Positions 1-8,686 are shown, counted from the first letter of the stretch. The stretch: 35,584 nt of DNA from Parachlamydiaceae bacterium (GCA_013821265.1 JACDHD010000023.1:1-35584), one strand, 5' to 3'. Numbers and translations are program-made. The notes: generated by a model not told the origin, from the letters alone.

Positions 1-66
1 GTTCGTTGTGACATCGGCAAGCCGATGTTTGTGAAAGCGGTGGCAAGCCACCGCACTCCAAAATAG
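1..66. repeat. Hairpin repeat family H, partial copy at window edge
   Basis: This is the right half of the repeat found in full near 9.4, 19.4 and 24.9 kb. It holds the hairpin ACATCGGCAAGCCGATGT followed by GCGGTGGCAAGCCACCGC and the end box CACTCCAAA. The rest lies outside the window. It sits just downstream of the ompH/skp gene, where chlamydiae usually carry lpxD next, so it separates ompH from whatever follows. Confidence 0.8.
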
Positions 67-94
67 GAATTTGCTCGGTCTTTCTGTAGCGAGC

Positions 95-649
95 TTACTT
101 CTTATCGGAAGCAGCCCTAGCTTCTTGATCAAATATTTGATCCAGTGCTGCGATAATTTCATTTGAAACATCTAAGCCTGGAGCCGCAAAGAAAGCGAAT
201 TCATCGTTAAGAATGAGGTCGATTTTTAATTGCTGCGCTACAGTAGTTGCTGCCTTAGCGACACCTTCTGATAGCTTTTGAACAATTTTAAAGTTAGTTT
301 GCTGCAATGCTTGGATATATTGCTGTTGCAACTGTGAGTACTCTTGATTGAGAGTACGGAATTTGCGCTTCATTTCTGTTTCAGCTTCAGGTGAGAGGCT
401 GTCTAGGAAATCAGCATCTTCAAATTTTGTTGCCATTTCATTAAGTATCTTTTCTTTTTCTGACAGAACTGTTTCCATCTGTTTTTTGACAGCTTCGAAA
501 GAGGCTTGTTCCTGCTTTCCTAGTTTCGAATGCTCGGCGCATTTTTTAAAGTTTACAACGCGAACTTTCACGTTTGCTGGGGCTTCTGCGGCTGTTACTG
601 GAACAATCAGCAAGACAGCAGCTGTTAATATCATTGAATAAAGTTTCAT
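95..649 (-). CDS. ompH: OmpH/Skp-family periplasmic chaperone
   Basis: This is a 184-residue Skp/OmpH-like protein that would hold unfolded outer-membrane proteins in the periplasm and hand them to BamA. A signal peptide covers about residues 1-20 (ending VTAAEA). It is followed by the short beta segment typical of the family (VKVRVVNFKKC) and a long charged, Gln-rich helical region at about residues 45-130 that would form the coiled-coil arms. The start is supported by AGGAGA eight bases upstream. It lies 25 bases downstream of bamA on the same strand, matching the chlamydial recR-bamA-ompH order, so co-transcription is likely. Family membership rests on architecture and context, since Skp sequences are poorly conserved. 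Confidence 0.9.
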   Translation of the reverse strand: MKLYSMILTAAVLLIVPVTAAEAPANVKVRVVNFKKCAEHSKLGKQEQASFEAVKKQMETVLSEKEKILNEMATKFEDADFLDSLSPEAETEMKRKFRTLNQEYSQLQQQYIQALQQTNFKIVQKLSEGVAKAATTVAQQLKIDLILNDEFAFFAAPGLDVSNEIIAALDQIFDQEARAASDKK

Positions 650-674
650 TGAATTCTCCTGGTTAAAAAAGCTT

Positions 675-3122
675 TTAAAAACGTCCGCCTACTGTTAAGA
701 AGAAGCGTTTTACTTCACTATTGTCTCTAGGATTTACTGGATATCCCATCCCCATCATAAGAGGAGGAGCTCCCTCAAAGACATAAACTTTGACTCCGTA
801 TCCCATTGCTAACTGCAGCACTCCCAAGCGCCAACGGTGCATCGAGAGGTATCCGGCATCGGCAAAAAGAAACCATTCTGCACGCTTGATAAAAAAGCGA
901 GAGTATTCCATGGAAACATACTGGAGAGATATCCCTCCGCGTGGATCGTCATCATCGTAACGAGGACCTGGACGGAAAGGACGGTATCCACGGATAAGGT
1001 ATTCGCCACCTAAAAAGTAGCGTTCGTTGATGGGTACATCCCCAGGACTTGATCCCCACAGCGGTTGAATAAAGCGCAAATCAGCGCGTACTTTCCACAC
1101 ACCTTGCGCATCAGGGAAGCGCTGGTAGAAGGAGTTTAAGTAGCTAAAGGACATAAAGCGGTGAGCACCACCTAGACCTACATATTCAAACTCTGCTTTC
1201 GATTTCCAGCCGCGTGTAGGACGTACTGGATGATTTGTGGAGTCGTAGATCCAGTTAAAACCGATAGCGGACAATAAGCCACTATGACGCGCTTCTTCTT
1301 CAAGGCGATTGATGCCCTTCAGCTGTTTTTTTGCCTTACTACGCCGGCCTGAGGATGCGTCGGGATCGGCCAAAATTGCTTCGTCACGCTCTTCTCGATG
1401 ATGTTCGTGAGCTGTAATATCAACATCGGCATTTGTAATGCGGTAGTGAACGCCCCAACGTACAAACTGGTTGATGGGACGCAGTCCTTTTAGGGTAAAG
1501 CTTGTGGTGTTGATGTCGTAGTCTTTAGAAATGACGCGGTTACTTGCGCGTTCGAGGTCAAATCCAACTGTCCAACGCGTATCCATGAAGAACGGTTTGC
1601 TCCAAGAAAGCAAGTAGCTGCGTGCGCGCATTCCAATTGTAGCTGTAAAGTGAGCATATTCTCCGCCTCCACGCAGGGCTCTCAGACCACTGCACCAAAC
1701 GCGAGGAATACCAGCAGAATTGAAGTTGTCTTCGGAAACATTGAATCCTCCGAAAAGATCTTCCGTTGTACTGAACCCCATAAAGGCTCCAAAATGCCCT
1801 GTGCTGGCCTCCTCGACTTCAATATTGACGTCGCGGAAGTTGTCGCCTAAGGTACAAGGGCCGTCGGAGCGCACTGGGTAGACGTTTACGCATTTAAAGA
1901 ATTGCGTGTTCATCAGGCGTTCTTCTGTGCGCTTGAGTTTTTCCAGATTGAAGGTTTCGCCGGGAACTAGTAGGGTTTCGTGCAGAATCACATTTGTTTG
2001 AGTCCAGCAGTTTCCAAAGACTTTGATTAGTCCTACGCGGTAGGGTTTTCCTTCGCTGATCATAAATTTGATGTTATAGGTGCAGCCATCTTCACAAAGA
2101 ACAGGTTCGTAGTCGATTAGAGCGTCGATGTAACCATTTTTTCCATATAGAGTGGTGATGCGGTCGATCGTTTCGCGAATCAGTTTTGGAGAATATGGAC
2201 AGCCTGTGCGAATTAGGTAGCGCTTGCGAACCTCTTCGTCGCAAAATAGAGTATTGCCTTCAAGAGCGATGCCACCGATAAGATATTTTTCGCCTCTATC
2301 TGCTGTAATTGTAATATTGATGCGATTGCATTGGCGCGCCTCTGTCACCGCGACTGTAACTCTTGCGTCAGCATAGCCACGATCTTGCAGATAGGTGAGG
2401 ACTTCGTGTTCATCTTGTTGGATCATCTGTTCGCGATATGTTCCCTCATCGGTCATCCAGCTGAGAAAGAGGTTATAGCGTTTTGTGAGAAGGATGTCTC
2501 GAAGCGCTTCTTCTTCTTCGCAGGTGAAATTCACAAATTCGATTCTACGGACACGGCCCGCACGTCCTTCGCTAATCGTAACGACAATATCGACTTCATT
2601 GCAGGCATTGTCGACGATGACGTCGTAATTTAACTGAGCTTCAAAGTATCCCTTGTTGACATAGTAGATTTTGAGTTTATGAAACGCTTGGTTGAAGGCG
2701 CGTCGATCAAATACTGCTGGAGGACAGATCTCAAGCTCGCTTTCAAGTTTAGATGTCTTTACAGCGCAGTTTCCGATCCATTGGATTGAGCGAATAAACG
2801 GTTTAGGATAGATGGTCAGGGTGATGTACACTTTTCCATTGATGCATTCGACTTTTGGATCGATGCGATCAAAATCGCCAGCGAGGCGTTTTAAATCGCT
2901 GTCGAAATCTGTCTGAGAAAAGGGGCTTCCCTCTTGACATTGCATGCGCGCAAGAATTGGGGCGATATCGCATGTTGCGGAGGCATTAGTGATAATTTCA
3001 ATGCGTTCGATCTCTTGGTTTTCACACTCCACAATTTCGGAATGCAGGAAAGAACAAGGAGTAGCAAATTGAATAAAAATAAGACTTAGGAAAAAGAGCG
3101 TATAGGAAGTCTTCTGAAGCAT
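675..3122 (-). CDS. bamA: Outer membrane protein assembly factor BamA (Omp85)
   Basis: This 815-residue protein is the essential outer-membrane insertase. A signal peptide covers about residues 1-25. A series of POTRA-like repeats runs to about residue 430 (for example the GNTLFC and YSPKLIRETI segments). The C-terminal beta-barrel carries the family's VRGF-type motif as IRGYRPF and ends in phenylalanine (LTVGGRF), the usual barrel sorting signal. AAAGGA precedes the start. The N-terminal half contains about 18 cysteines, while the barrel after about residue 480 has none, which is unusual for BamA. The barrel also carries a basic loop insertion (RRSKAKKQ). It lies between recR and ompH on one strand, as in Chlamydia. 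Confidence 0.96.
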   Translation of the reverse strand: MLQKTSYTLFFLSLIFIQFATPCSFLHSEIVECENQEIERIEIITNASATCDIAPILARMQCQEGSPFSQTDFDSDLKRLAGDFDRIDPKVECINGKVYITLTIYPKPFIRSIQWIGNCAVKTSKLESELEICPPAVFDRRAFNQAFHKLKIYYVNKGYFEAQLNYDVIVDNACNEVDIVVTISEGRAGRVRRIEFVNFTCEEEEALRDILLTKRYNLFLSWMTDEGTYREQMIQQDEHEVLTYLQDRGYADARVTVAVTEARQCNRINITITADRGEKYLIGGIALEGNTLFCDEEVRKRYLIRTGCPYSPKLIRETIDRITTLYGKNGYIDALIDYEPVLCEDGCTYNIKFMISEGKPYRVGLIKVFGNCWTQTNVILHETLLVPGETFNLEKLKRTEERLMNTQFFKCVNVYPVRSDGPCTLGDNFRDVNIEVEEASTGHFGAFMGFSTTEDLFGGFNVSEDNFNSAGIPRVWCSGLRALRGGGEYAHFTATIGMRARSYLLSWSKPFFMDTRWTVGFDLERASNRVISKDYDINTTSFTLKGLRPINQFVRWGVHYRITNADVDITAHEHHREERDEAILADPDASSGRRSKAKKQLKGINRLEEEARHSGLLSAIGFNWIYDSTNHPVRPTRGWKSKAEFEYVGLGGAHRFMSFSYLNSFYQRFPDAQGVWKVRADLRFIQPLWGSSPGDVPINERYFLGGEYLIRGYRPFRPGPRYDDDDPRGGISLQYVSMEYSRFFIKRAEWFLFADAGYLSMHRWRLGVLQLAMGYGVKVYVFEGAPPLMMGMGYPVNPRDNSEVKRFFLTVGGRF

Positions 3123-3230
3123 GATTATCCTTTATTAGTTATCAACCTGAGTGTTGGGTTCAGGTTATCGAGACGAAAAAAGATCATAAGGAAAGGTCTG
3201 CAAATACTGCAAGGTGTTTTGGGTTACAAT

Positions 3231-3827
3231 TTAGAATAACGCTCTACCGGAAAAGGCGCGGGCGAGGGTGCCGCCATCGACGTAATCGAGAGAACTACCC
3301 ATGGGCAATCCAAAGGCTAGACGTGTGACATGCACCTTTTGGGGTTCGAGCTCGCGTTTTAAATAAAGAGAAGTGGCATCGCCTTCTAGCGTTGAGTCTA
3401 ATGCGATAACAATTTCGTTAATTTTTAGACGCTTGATCCGTTCTTGCAATTTTTCGAGTGTTAACATGTCAGATCCAAAGCCATCCATAGGTGAAAGAAC
3501 TCCTCCCAATACGTGGTAGAGGCCTTTATACTCCTGAGTCGCTTCGATCGCAAAGGCATCGCGCGGAGACGCTACGATGCATAGCAGTCCAGATTGTTCA
3601 CGTACAGGTGTGCAGAACGAGCATGCCTCTTCGCCTGTTAAACAGCCGCAATCGGAGCAATGTTTGAGGCGTAATGGGATCTCTTGGATCGTGCTGCTCA
3701 TTGCTTCCAGCTCATCTGGAGACCACAATAACAGTTGGAAAGCGAAGCGTTCAGCGCTTTTGCTGCCGACACCAGGGAGTTTTTTTAGGACATCGATGAG
3801 TTTTAGTAGGTGGGCAGGGTAGCGCAT
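3231..3827 (-). CDS. recR: Recombination mediator RecR
   Basis: This 198-residue protein has the full RecR layout. A helix-hairpin-helix is at residues 14-30 (LKKLPGVGSKSAERFAF), a four-cysteine zinc site is at C57, C60, C69 and C72, and a Toprim domain follows at about residues 80-175. The C-terminal segment with GSSLDYVDGGTLARAF is also typical. It acts with RecF and RecO in loading RecA at single-strand gaps. The ribosome-binding site before the ATG is weak. It is the first gene of the recR-bamA-ompH run, with a 108-base gap to bamA, so bamA may also have its own promoter. Confidence 0.96.
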   Translation of the reverse strand: MRYPAHLLKLIDVLKKLPGVGSKSAERFAFQLLLWSPDELEAMSSTIQEIPLRLKHCSDCGCLTGEEACSFCTPVREQSGLLCIVASPRDAFAIEATQEYKGLYHVLGGVLSPMDGFGSDMLTLEKLQERIKRLKINEIVIALDSTLEGDATSLYLKRELEPQKVHVTRLAFGLPMGSSLDYVDGGTLARAFSGRALF

Positions 3828-3935
3828 AAGGATACAAGATGGTTAATTTATAAGGAGCGAGGATAGCAAAGGAGGGGCTTTAAGTTCTAGCCTTTGTTCT
3901 ATCGTGCTCGTGCCCTGCCCATGTCCAACAGTGTT

Positions 3936-4370
3936 CGTTTTATTTTTTTACCACAGAGACACAGAGGCACAGAGAAGCACAGAGAGCGAAAGGAGGCTTT
4001 TTAGCTTTAAGACTTATGGTGACAGGCTTTTTGATACCTTTTTAAAAAGCTGAGGCTTTTTAAAAACCAGCCAAGGCGAAATTGTCTGGCGACAATTTCG
4101 CACTTACTTTGCTTCGCAAAAATGTTCACCTTTAAGCATGTGACAAGGTTATGTTACAGATTAAATTCGAAAGTAAGCACAACATAACGAGTAAGATGAA
4201 AAAAATACTTCGCGTGGGCGCAAGCCCATGCGAATGCTGGTTTTTAAAAAGCCTCAGCTTTTTAAAAAGATATCGAAAAGCATAACATATAACACATCAA
4301 GGCTTTGCAAACTCCGCTCGCTCTCTGTGCTTCTCTGTGTCTCTGTGTTCTCTGTGGTAAAAACAAAACG
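3936..4370. repeat. Inverted-repeat element with 52-53 bp ends, non-coding
   Basis: The gap between recR and the photolyase gene holds an element with terminal inverted repeats at 3936-3988 and 4319-4370. Both consist of runs of CACAGAGA next to TTTTTACCACAGAG and match apart from a few bases. Inside are a second inverted pair (TTTTTAAAAAGCTGAGG near 4039 and its complement near 4240), a perfect 11-bp stem hairpin at 4076-4101 and a core at about 4185-4310 that is also present in the long inverted repeats near 28.8 and 29.9 kb. The short reading frame across 4228-4416 comes from repeat sequence. A decayed GTGCCCGTG-type repeat lies just left, at 3895-3925. Confidence 0.85.
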
Positions 4371-4396
4371 AAGATCTCTACAACAGATTCTTCACT

Positions 4397-5830
4397 TTAC
4401 TTGCCGTCTCTCATAGCAGCAAAAGCTTCTAGGGCTCTTTCACGCGCTTTCCCATGATCCACAATAGGTTTTGGATACGTTTTGCCCAACACCACTCCTG
4501 CTTTTTGCAAAACAGTTTCTGGCGCCTCCCAAGGACGATGAATCCACTCATTGGGCAATAAAGCAAGCTCTGGAATCCATTCCCTAACATACTTTCCTTC
4601 AGGATCAAATTTTTCTCCTTGAGTGATCGGATTGAAAATGCGGAAATAGGGCGCTGCATCTGCTCCGCAACCCCCCACCCACTGCCATCCCATCGTGTTG
4701 TTTGCCAAATCTGCATCGACAAGAGTATCCCAAAACCAATAGGCACCTTCTACCCAGTTCAAAAGCAAGTGTTTGACTAAAAATGAGCCTACAACCATTC
4801 GTACGCGATTGTGCATCCAACCTGTTGTCCAAAGTTGACGCATGCCGGCATCCACAAAAGGATAACCTGTTAAACCCTTTTGCCATGCTTTGAGCTGTTC
4901 AGGATTTTCATTCCAAGGAAACGTTCTGAAATCGGTGCGTAAGGGCTGTTCCGGAGTCTCCGGAAAATGGTAAAGAAGGTGATAAGCAAACTCTCTCCAT
5001 CCTAATTGTCGTAGATAGGTTTCTGATATTTCAGGTTTTGCAGAAAACGCCTTGTGGACAGCGTGCCAGATCATGCGTGGACTGATTTCTCCAAAATGTA
5101 AGTAGGGAGATAGACGAGAAATTCCTTCGACATCTGGCCTATCGCGCTGTTCTTTATAGGAGGCAATTCCCTCTTTTAGAAACCGAGATAGCAGCTTTTT
5201 CGCCTCTGTTGCGCCAGGAATCCAACTTTGCTTGATTCCCTCGTCCCAATGAATTCTTGGCAGTAAATGTAAACTCTCTAAGGTATCTGAATGGATCGTT
5301 TGTTTAATAGGATGGATCACTTTGGGAACAGGTAAAGGGGGTTCAGGTGATGGAGAGGCCAAACACGCCTTCCAGTAGGGTGTGAACACTTGAAAGGGCT
5401 TTCCCTGTTTGTTGGAAATGGTCCATGGTTCAAACAGAAGGGACGCATTAAATGTTTGCACTGTAATGTTTTGAGCGAGAAGGTCGAGTTTCACTCTTGC
5501 TTCTTGTTCGATGGCGAAAGGTTCGTAACGTCGATTCCATGCGACAGTAGTCGCTCCACTTTCCGCAATTAAGTGTTGTAGAACCGTGAGGGCTTCCCCT
5601 TGTCGTATGATGAGGGGGAGGCCGATCGCATCTAGGCTTGCTTTAAGATCTTCCAACGCGTAGTGCAACCACCAGCGAGAAGCACCGCCTAAAGGCCAAT
5701 CCCCTTGATCTGTTGAATAAATGTAAACCGGTAAAACGGCTCCAGCATTGCATGCAGCAAATAGAGCTGGATTGTCTTCTATGCGAAGACTTTGTGAAAG
5801 CCAAACAATGGTGAGGGGCAGCATAAACAT
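4397..5830 (-). CDS. phrB: Deoxyribodipyrimidine photolyase
   Basis: This 477-residue flavoprotein of the photolyase/cryptochrome family would use blue light to repair cyclobutane pyrimidine dimers. The N-terminal alpha/beta domain begins with the family signature around VWLSQSLRIEDNPAL. The FAD-binding domain shows RLSPYLHFGEISPR, WREFAYHLLYHFP, TTGWMHNRVRM and DADLANNTMGWQWVGGCG, followed by FRIFNPITQGEKFDP, which together fit a class I CPD photolyase. The length is normal. It is a single gene transcribed away from the alpha/beta hydrolase. The translation start has a weak Shine-Dalgarno sequence, and a second in-frame ATG follows two codons later. A light-dependent enzyme suits an organism with an environmental stage. 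Confidence 0.95.
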   Translation of the reverse strand: MFMLPLTIVWLSQSLRIEDNPALFAACNAGAVLPVYIYSTDQGDWPLGGASRWWLHYALEDLKASLDAIGLPLIIRQGEALTVLQHLIAESGATTVAWNRRYEPFAIEQEARVKLDLLAQNITVQTFNASLLFEPWTISNKQGKPFQVFTPYWKACLASPSPEPPLPVPKVIHPIKQTIHSDTLESLHLLPRIHWDEGIKQSWIPGATEAKKLLSRFLKEGIASYKEQRDRPDVEGISRLSPYLHFGEISPRMIWHAVHKAFSAKPEISETYLRQLGWREFAYHLLYHFPETPEQPLRTDFRTFPWNENPEQLKAWQKGLTGYPFVDAGMRQLWTTGWMHNRVRMVVGSFLVKHLLLNWVEGAYWFWDTLVDADLANNTMGWQWVGGCGADAAPYFRIFNPITQGEKFDPEGKYVREWIPELALLPNEWIHRPWEAPETVLQKAGVVLGKTYPKPIVDHGKARERALEAFAAMRDGK

Positions 5831-5925
5831 CCACGGAAATTCGTTTAGGGATAAATGGAATATATGGTAAAAATGATTTTTAGTAACTACATAAGCAACG
5901 CGAAAAAGCCTAGGGAGTTGAATAA

Positions 5926-6939
5926 ATGAAACGATTTCTATTTATCATTTTATGTTCCTTTGTATTGGGACAGCAGCAGGTGACTGGGCTTGAAAAAACA
6001 AAGAGTGTTGTCAAGTCGTTTGAAAAATGGCTGAGCTCAACTAATAAGCATTTAAGGCATGGAAGTCGCATTGCAGAAACTCCAAACGGTCCCATTGAAT
6101 ATGTGATTGATGGATCGGGTCCGGCTGTGTTGTGTTTGCATGGAGGTTTTGGAGGCTATGATCAAGGGCGTCTCATCGGACAGTCTTTGGCAGCTCATGG
6201 GTTTGCCGTCATTTCTCCTTCGCGTCCAGGCTACTTGCGCACTCCACTTTCAGTTGGGCAAACGATTGAACAGCAAGCTGATGCGATGGTAGCGTTGCTA
6301 GATGCTATCGGTATTCAGCAAGTTGTTGTGTTGGGATTCTCAGCAGGGGCTCCCGTAGCATTTGAAGTGGCCATTAGACATCCTGATCGCGTGACGGGAT
6401 TAGTTTTAGAATGCCTGGGCTCGCAACCTAACCAAGCAGCGATGTACCAACTTGTGTTGGACATTTTGAAATATGATACGGTAGCAGATTTTGCTTCCTG
6501 GCTATTTTATTTGACCCTTAAGGAAGAGCCTAAACCCACATATGCCTTTACATTGGCTTCGGACAATTCGCTTTCAGCCCATGAATTGGCTGAGCGCATC
6601 GAATTTGTATTGGAACATAAGTCTCAGAAACGTTTTTTGAGACGCTTTTTGCATACCACAATGCCGCTTAGTCCACGATCAGCGGGAACAGAAAACGACA
6701 TTAGCAATTTGGATCCGTGGCCAACCTTTCACTATAATTTGTTGAAGGCGCCCACGATGATTATTCAAGCGCTTGCGGATAGCAATGGCTCTTATCCGGA
6801 AGCACAGGTTGTTGCGTCCCAAATACCTGGTTCACAGCTTGTGACAGTGGAACAGAGCGGACATTTTATTTGGTTAGGAAAGTATACGCATAAATGGGAA
6901 AAGAAGTTGGTGCGCTTTGTGCGGGATCATCAGCCTTAG
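5926..6939 (+). CDS. Secreted alpha/beta hydrolase
   Basis: This 337-residue alpha/beta-hydrolase-fold protein has an N-terminal signal peptide (about residues 1-21). The oxyanion region is LHGGFGG at 71-77, the nucleophile elbow GFSAG places Ser139, and the catalytic His is likely His313 in EQSGHFIW. The acid would lie between about residues 265 and 290. AGGGAG precedes the start by a good distance. It could be an esterase, lipase or peptidase; the sequence does not say which. The leader implies action in the periplasm or outside the cell. A secreted rhodanese gene follows 98 bases downstream on the same strand. Confidence 0.85.
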   Translation: MKRFLFIILCSFVLGQQQVTGLEKTKSVVKSFEKWLSSTNKHLRHGSRIAETPNGPIEYVIDGSGPAVLCLHGGFGGYDQGRLIGQSLAAHGFAVISPSRPGYLRTPLSVGQTIEQQADAMVALLDAIGIQQVVVLGFSAGAPVAFEVAIRHPDRVTGLVLECLGSQPNQAAMYQLVLDILKYDTVADFASWLFYLTLKEEPKPTYAFTLASDNSLSAHELAERIEFVLEHKSQKRFLRRFLHTTMPLSPRSAGTENDISNLDPWPTFHYNLLKAPTMIIQALADSNGSYPEAQVVASQIPGSQLVTVEQSGHFIWLGKYTHKWEKKLVRFVRDHQP

Positions 6940-7037
6940 GCCTACATGTAAAATTCTTGACAGTAGAGAACGGTAACTCTATATTTTATTTGTCTCAAAA
7001 TGTTTGGGATTCATCACAATACAAAGAGGAAAAACAA

Positions 7038-7478
7038 ATGAAATCTTGGATTCTCGCAAGTTTATTAATGATTGCTCCTTTAGCAGCGCATCATGGAAAT
7101 CATGACGACCACGACGACAACGGTGCTGGTCAAACACATGGGTACACCACAATTCACACGGACGAGCTCAAAGGCTGGTACGACCAAGGGAAAGCGTTTA
7201 TCTTAATCGATGCGCGTTCAAAGCCTTATTTCGAAGGGACACTATTGCCGAAAGCGAAATGGGTGCCAGCAGACGCTTCCGATGCAGATATTAAAGCAGC
7301 GTTGCCAAGCAAAGAAACGACTGTTGTTGTTTATTGCTCCGGCACAGAATGCCCTGCTAGCAAGTGGTTAGCTGACAGACTTGTTAAGTTGGGCTACACA
7401 AATGTGTACAAGTACCCAGAAGGTCTTTCAGAGTGGATTAGCAAAGGCTATCCTACAACAAGCACAAAGAAATCTTAG
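7038..7478 (+). CDS. Secreted single-domain rhodanese-like protein
   Basis: This 146-residue protein has a signal peptide ending at about residue 17 (MIAPLAA), then a His/Asp-rich stretch (HHGNHDDHDDN), then one rhodanese domain at about 35-140. The active-site loop is CSGTEC with Cys100 as the likely sulphur acceptor, preceded by VVVYC. I chose the ATG at 7038 because AGAGGAAA lies just upstream and it begins a proper leader; the frame is open further upstream but lacks those signals. The likely role is thiosulphate or persulphide sulphur transfer in the periplasm. The His/Asp tract could bind metal. It ends just before a strong palindrome. Confidence 0.85.
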   Translation: MKSWILASLLMIAPLAAHHGNHDDHDDNGAGQTHGYTTIHTDELKGWYDQGKAFILIDARSKPYFEGTLLPKAKWVPADASDADIKAALPSKETTVVVYCSGTECPASKWLADRLVKLGYTNVYKYPEGLSEWISKGYPTTSTKKS

Positions 7479-7496
7479 TTTTTTAAGCGATTTAAC

Positions 7497-7516
7497 GAGG
7501 TGAGCTTGCTCACCTC
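7497..7516. terminator. Shared hairpin between convergent genes
   Basis: GAGGTGAGC, TT, GCTCACCTC forms a perfect 9-bp stem between the rhodanese gene and the convergent Fic gene, followed by TTTA. It overlaps the last codons of the Fic gene. It probably ends transcription of the rhodanese gene, though the T-tract is short. Confidence 0.6.
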
Positions 7517-8106
7517 TTTAGTCCCATCATATAAAGGACAAGTGGTTCGTAATTCCCTAAATCTGCACTTTTTAACGCTGAGATATATTGCTTACGAGAT
7601 TGTCCATCTTTATTCAAATCTTCCACAGGCCAATTAGGAAAAGAGTATTTATAGGCTTTGAGATATCGGTCTGAAACTAATCGTGAAAATCGGCCATTGC
7701 CATTGGGGTAGGGGTGAATGTAAACGAGCTGATGATGAATTTTTGCAGCTTGTTCGACTATCGTTAAATTGCCTCCCCCTTGGCACCAGTAGGTGACGTC
7801 ATCGCAAAGATGTGTAAGAGCTCCGTAAATTTGATAGGGTTTCATTCCGGGACATGTTTGAGTCGTGCGAAACTTGCCCGCCCATTCCCAAACATCATGA
7901 AACATATCATAGTGAATCTTCTGTAAAAAGGGGATGTTAAACCATTGTTGTGGTGAATTGACCGATTTCAAAAGGTATTTACTAACAGCATTTGAAATAT
8001 TTTCAGCTTCAACGTTATTGAGGTCTTCTTGTGTTTTGACCCATGCAGGTTTCAAGCCACTAATATCATCAAGAGGGGTAGCCCCTTCAGGATACGAAAA
8101 TTTCAT
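7510..8106 (-). CDS. Fic-domain protein, mobile mystery protein B type
   Basis: This 198-residue protein carries a complete Fic core, HPYPNGNGRFSR at residues 131-142, with the catalytic His and the nucleotide-binding GNGR. Fic enzymes transfer AMP or other phosphate-containing groups to proteins. Its size, its N-terminus (LDDISGLKP) and its partner, an HTH protein ending two bases upstream, match the 'mobile mystery protein' A/B pair known near mobile elements. That pairing suggests a toxin-antitoxin-like role, which is inference. I see no clear inhibitory helix motif in it. The two genes are certainly co-transcribed. Confidence 0.9.
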   Translation of the reverse strand: MKFSYPEGATPLDDISGLKPAWVKTQEDLNNVEAENISNAVSKYLLKSVNSPQQWFNIPFLQKIHYDMFHDVWEWAGKFRTTQTCPGMKPYQIYGALTHLCDDVTYWCQGGGNLTIVEQAAKIHHQLVYIHPYPNGNGRFSRLVSDRYLKAYKYSFPNWPVEDLNKDGQSRKQYISALKSADLGNYEPLVLYMMGLKR

Positions 8107-8108
8107 GA

Positions 8109-8570
8109 TTATTCATCCCATAATGCTGAGCCCGATGAATCGAGGAGCTTATTTATTTCCTCGTCCAACAATTCCTTTAATAACTTTTCGTTTGGTGCTT
8201 GTTTTTCCAGGCTCATCGTCCCATGAAGATAGCGAATTTTTCGTTCTGCCTTTATTTTTGCCTGATTTTTTCGTGTGGTTTCCAAGTCGGTTCTTGGGAC
8301 TATGGAGATCACTAAATCGCAATCCATTGCATCCACAATCTTTTTTAGAGTGGAGATGTTAGGATCTAAGTGTCCGGATTCAATCCGCGCTATATTAGCC
8401 TGGTGCGTCGAAGCCCTTGTTGCTAGGGTTCGTTGTGACATTTTCAGCTGCCTTCGAATAAGCGGGATCAATTGTCCCACAGAGAGCCCGTGCAATTTCT
8501 TTTGCAATACTTTAGCCGAAGGAAAAATGGCTTCCAAAAATAGTTTTTCTGATTTTTTAGGCTTTGCCAT
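8109..8570 (-). CDS. XRE-type HTH regulator, mobile mystery protein A type
   Basis: This 153-residue protein has a helix-turn-helix of the XRE/Cro class at about residues 34-93 (for example MSQRTLATRASTHQANIARI and LDPNISTLKKIVDAMDC). The C-terminal half is charged and helical. It ends two bases before the Fic gene. The architecture matches mobile mystery protein A, the usual partner of the Fic-containing B protein. It most likely represses its own operon through the TTTTGATG boxes upstream and may restrain the Fic enzyme. AAGGAG lies about 12 bases before the ATG. Confidence 0.88.
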   Translation of the reverse strand: MAKPKKSEKLFLEAIFPSAKVLQKKLHGLSVGQLIPLIRRQLKMSQRTLATRASTHQANIARIESGHLDPNISTLKKIVDAMDCDLVISIVPRTDLETTRKNQAKIKAERKIRYLHGTMSLEKQAPNEKLLKELLDEEINKLLDSSGSALWDE

Positions 8571-8613
8571 AGATAAAACGGTCTCCTTACTTTCCTTATG
8601 ATGTTATAAAAAA

Positions 8614-8686
8614 CCTCAAAAGTCAATATTTTGATGTCTTTATTGCTATTAAAATGTATTTTTTGATGGCAAAAAAAACATCAAAA
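8614..8686 (-). promoter_or_regulatory. Operator-like boxes upstream of the HTH/Fic operon
   Basis: TTTTGATG occurs at 8629-8636 and 8661-8668, its complement CATCAAAA at 8679-8686, and a near copy (CCTCAAAA) at 8614-8621. They form two inverted pairs within 75 bases. On the minus strand a -35-like TTGACT (8626-8621) lies between the arms of the first pair, so a bound repressor would cover it. The -10 is less clear. This suggests autorepression by the HTH protein. Confidence 0.6.

Noticed and set aside
6894-7037. Longer start for the rhodanese within the hydrolase gene
   Set aside because: It would hide the signal peptide and overlap the hydrolase. The ATG at 7038 has a good Shine-Dalgarno sequence.
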